Part shown: positions 61,044 to 64,000 of the stretch, piece after piece | Numbering within the stretch: position 1 is the stretch's first letter | How the letters are laid out: each line of letters starts with the position of its first letter | Assembly: GCA_033065855.1 (NCBI GenBank) | Contig: JAVXUO010000256.1 | Span: forward strand, 186,001-250,000 | Source: Escallonia rubra | Taxonomy: Eukaryota > Streptophyta > Magnoliopsida > Escalloniales > Escalloniaceae | DNA: 64,000 nt | Reading direction: 5' to 3' | The notes under the pieces: model-generated | Seen by the model: the letters and a program-made list of their open reading frames with translations, nothing else | Databases searched by the model: none | What the model was told of the DNA's origin: nothing | Made by a program: the position numbers and the translations under genes

Positions 61044-61851
61044 CCCACAAAGTAATCAATCTTGCACAAGTACAAAAGAAAAAAGAAAAAAAAAAACCAA
61101 AAGCACAACCATAAACACACAATCTGATTAGAGATTACACAAAAAAGGTATTAAATCTAAGTGACGGGGATAAGAGTAGATGGGTAAAGGTAGGTGAATT
61201 AGGCAAAAGACAAAACCCTAATCATCTTGAGGGAACGTGAGAGCGTATAAAGTTGCTTTATAACACAACAATGTCAAAATAATAATCAAATAACTTTCTC
61301 GTAACCATCGCTTCAGAAATAACTACCAATTTACAACACTGATTATATTGTAGGCTATTGTTCATCGAATGGTAAAGCTGACTTTACGATGTATCTTTCA
61401 TTAGCTAATATTAACATGAATACATGAGCTTATTTTTGTCAACCGGAAGAGTTGGTTGAGACCTCAATAGATTGAACCATGGTTTAGTCACAATCAATAT
61501 TAAAGCTATTCTGAAACTACCCATACCATCAAAATTAAACCAAAAAAGGGAAAAATAATTTTCTTGGTAATACCTAGGAATGATAAAAAAATTTAAGGAA
61601 AAAGACCACGGGAGGGAGGCAACTGTAACTAAACACTCTTTTACGGGCCTCTACCATGATTAGACACAAGAAGAGGGGGTCTCTAGTAAATGTAAAAGAA
61701 AGAAGCTTTATGTAGCTAAACGCCGTCGCTTCGTCTGAGTAGTGCACACATTCTCCAAAGACTCTCCCCCATTGTTCCCATTTTCCCCTCGTCGATCTCT
61801 CTCTCTCTCACATAGCAGACAAAAACGCGATTCACAAAAAGGTTCAGAGCC
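61044..61851. other. intergenic and presumed promoter of the 61.85-kb gene
   Basis: AT-rich DNA. A CT-rich stretch (61796-61810) just upstream of the ATG is likely leader sequence. No gene is seen. Confidence 0.35.
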
Positions 61852-62151
61852 ATGGCTTCTGCGTGGGCAGCTCGTCAAGCTCTAACTCTAGCTCGGCTCT
61901 CATCTCCTAGGTCGGCTTCCCAGGCCTCTTCCCTAGTTCAGCGCCGTGGTCTCGCCGGCGCCGCCGGTAAACAATTCTCCTCATTTCAAGCCTAATTGAT
62001 TCATATCTTAGCTGTCAGTGGCGTTTGGGTGTGTGTGTGAGAATGGTGATGATTTAACGATTCGGGATTTGATGTAACAGATCACCATGGGCCTGCAAAG
62101 GTTAACATTTGGCAAGACCCACTGAGCCCATCTAAATGGAAGGAAGAGCAC
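61852..62151 (+). CDS. small predicted mitochondrial protein, 5' exons only
   Basis: Exon 1 is 61852-61966 (phase 1) and exon 2 is 62081-62151, with clean GT-AG sites (GCCGCCG|gtaaac, gtaacag|ATCACC, GAGCAC|gtgagt). The protein begins MASAWAARQALTLARLSSPR, then SASQASSLVQRRGLAGAA. This is an Arg/Ser/Ala-rich presequence typical of mitochondrial import, with a likely cut near RRGLAG. It continues DHHGPAKVNIWQDPLSPSKW and KEEH. I recall small single-membrane-span plant proteins of this form, some labelled ESSS/NDUFB11-like complex I subunits, but the match is from memory. The next exon, expected to hold the membrane span, was not found up to 64000; it either lies beyond the window or escaped detection. 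Confidence 0.72.
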
Positions 62152-64000
62152 GTGAGTCTTCTTTCTCTCTTGTAAAATAAAAAAATAATTATTTGATGTC
62201 CTTTATTTTCGGCCCCAGATTGCTTCCTTGGTAGATTTACTGGAAATGCTTGTGATTTCACATAAATTTTTGAGCGTCACGTCATTTGACAACTGATTTA
62301 GCATAAATGCGCTCTTGACTAGTGATTCGTGTAGTATATGCTTTTTTTGGGCGAGCCGCGGGCTACTTTTTTCATGATGCTCATTTGGACCTCTAACATG
62401 TGGAAGTGTCATGTTTAGTAAGGTTTGAAGTAGCAACTAGGAGATGGTGGAGATTGATTGTGGAGGATGCTAATAATTGGTCGTCTTTGCTATATGATTG
62501 GCTACCCTTAAGTATTGGTTAAATGAAGAGAAAAGGTGGATCTGACTTGTATATGCGTAGCTTCTAGTTTATGTATGTTGTACTCCTAGACAACCAATCT
62601 CCTTGAATGTGTTGTTCAATGAGCAACTTGACTGCGATCAGTCCAACTGTTGTATGTGCCGAAAGATTGAGTTCTAATGTTAATGGAGGTGAATATGAAT
62701 GGAGCTGGTCTTAATCGAAGAAATGCTCCAATTTGGTTGGAGCTAGATGTTTTCTCTTTGCTGAGTAAGAGAATGAAAATGAGATAGCAAATTTAGAAGA
62801 AGATGGATGATATATAAGCAGCTTCTACAATGCCATAGATTTTCAAGTTTCTCAATTTGTGCCAAGCCAAGTCTGATTTATGTTCCACGGCTTAGGTAAT
62901 TGTGAAACGTTCGTGTAGATACAAATGTACTTGACTGGAAGATGTTGAAATGGATGCTAAAAACCAATGAAAAAGTAAACAAAAAGTTTATGGGTTAGTG
63001 AAATGGTTCAGCTGGGTCAAAAACGAAATGCTCTGCTGAGACCTTTAGGTTGATATGAAACTTATGGACATGTGAGAAGATGGAGGTACTGTGAATATAC
63101 AAAAAGGTGAAACTGTCTATGAAGATGACATGTTCACGTGAAATGAGGCTAGAGAATGTTATCGGTGAAGAGGAGATGATGAGTAGGGGTCTGGGGGAGG
63201 GTAATAGAGTGTGGGATATGGTGGTACTTTTCTGAAACCATTACAAAGTCTTACCAAACAATCTAGGACGAGTCAAGGTGGCCTAGACTTGGTTTCGAAC
63301 TGTGATATTGGGATGCGTAACAGATGTGGTCAATATGTAACGATACAGGGAGTTTCAGGTATCAAATATTTGGAATGGTTACTGTAGCTGTGTTTTTTTT
63401 TTTTTGGCAAACACGAAACATGTTTTGACCTTTAAAGAGCATTTGGCATGTAAGCTTTGGCTTAGGTGAGCTGCTAAGAAGCACGGATTCCGATGCGCGT
63501 GCGGATGCGATACGGGTGCGGATATGTCGATACGTCATTTTCTCAAAAAATAGGATACGGGTGCGGCGGGGATATGGCAAAAATTAATTACATATATTAT
63601 TTGTATATAACAAAGATAATATTATTTTAGACAAACAATAAGATATTTTGTTAATTTGGTGGGCTGCTTTGGAAATATCGAAAGTGCATAGCCAAGTGTG
63701 ACAAAGTTAGTAGAAGTTGTATTGTTTTTTTAAAAGTAGTGGGGCTATTTTGCAAGATTGTCAATAGACCTGGGAGTTAAACATAATAAAGATGAAGTTT
63801 CATAGAAACCCTATCCCTATCTTATAACACAGCCGTCAGCCGTCAGAGACATAGAAAACATCACAGCAAGGAGTGGCCGTCGCCTCTCCTGCCGGAAGTC
63901 CCTCGCCGGTCCGGCGGAGTTATTTCTTCTCTTCTCCTTCTTCCCTTTCTTTCTCTCCTTCTCTTCTCCTTCTCTTTCTTCTTCTTCTTCTACTCTCTGC
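62152..64000 (+). other. long intron of the mitochondrial-protein gene, with repeat start at 63478
   Basis: The donor at 62152 has no acceptor and matching exon that I can identify. From about 63478 the sequence gaagcacggattccga, followed by alternating gcggatacggg-type words, looks like the left end of a MITE related to the one at 39819. Its right end is not in the window. The last 180 bp are CT-rich and include cggaagtccctcgccgg; they could be element interior or the start of another transcription unit. Confidence 0.4.

Overview
The window is nuclear DNA of a flowering plant, almost certainly a eudicot. The evidence is a SAG12/SAG39-type papain, an F-box protein with an FBA-type tail, a GAUT10-like galacturonosyltransferase, a QWRF/AUGMIN8-like protein and a SYP12-class syntaxin, plant-type introns, a nuclear tRNA-Asp(GUC), and a dense load of plant DNA transposons (hAT and Mutator MITEs, Pack-MULE-like elements, Helitrons, Stowaway). 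I cannot name the species.

Layout. 1-7.3 kb: a cysteine protease pseudogene, an intact two-exon cysteine protease and a single-exon F-box gene, all on the minus strand. 8.2-14.9 kb: MITEs, most with clear target-site duplications, and no supported host gene. 16.96-36.29 kb: a direct tandem duplication of a roughly 9-10 kb gene-free block (16960-27289 and 27290-36289). The units differ by private insertions and deletions: two Mutator-type elements and a local triplication in unit 1, a MITE and a Pack-MULE-like element in unit 2. 37.97-46.86 kb: a GAUT10-like gene whose short first exon lies 7.3 kb upstream of its main exon. 48.0-50.2 kb: a Helitron-like element that contains a Pack-MULE-like element, which in turn carries pieces of ubiquitin and MATE-transporter genes. 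51.4 kb: tRNA-Asp. 52-55 kb: fossil Ty3/gypsy gag and a truncated LINE. 55.66-59.71 kb: a six-exon QWRF gene and an intronless SYP124-like syntaxin gene. 60.5-61.0 kb: a LINE ORF1 fossil. 61.85 kb: the first two exons of a small predicted mitochondrial protein whose remainder I did not find.

The host genes have unrelated cell roles (proteolysis, ubiquitin ligase adaptor, pectin synthesis, microtubules, exocytosis, mitochondrion) and do not form a pathway. No undescribed biological system is evident. The most interesting content is the set of Mutator-type elements with captured host-gene fragments (PUMP3-like uncoupling protein, ARM-repeat protein, ubiquitin plus MATE) and the young tandem duplication, where filled and empty insertion sites can be read side by side. 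All homology calls come from recognising translated motifs by eye; no database search was run.
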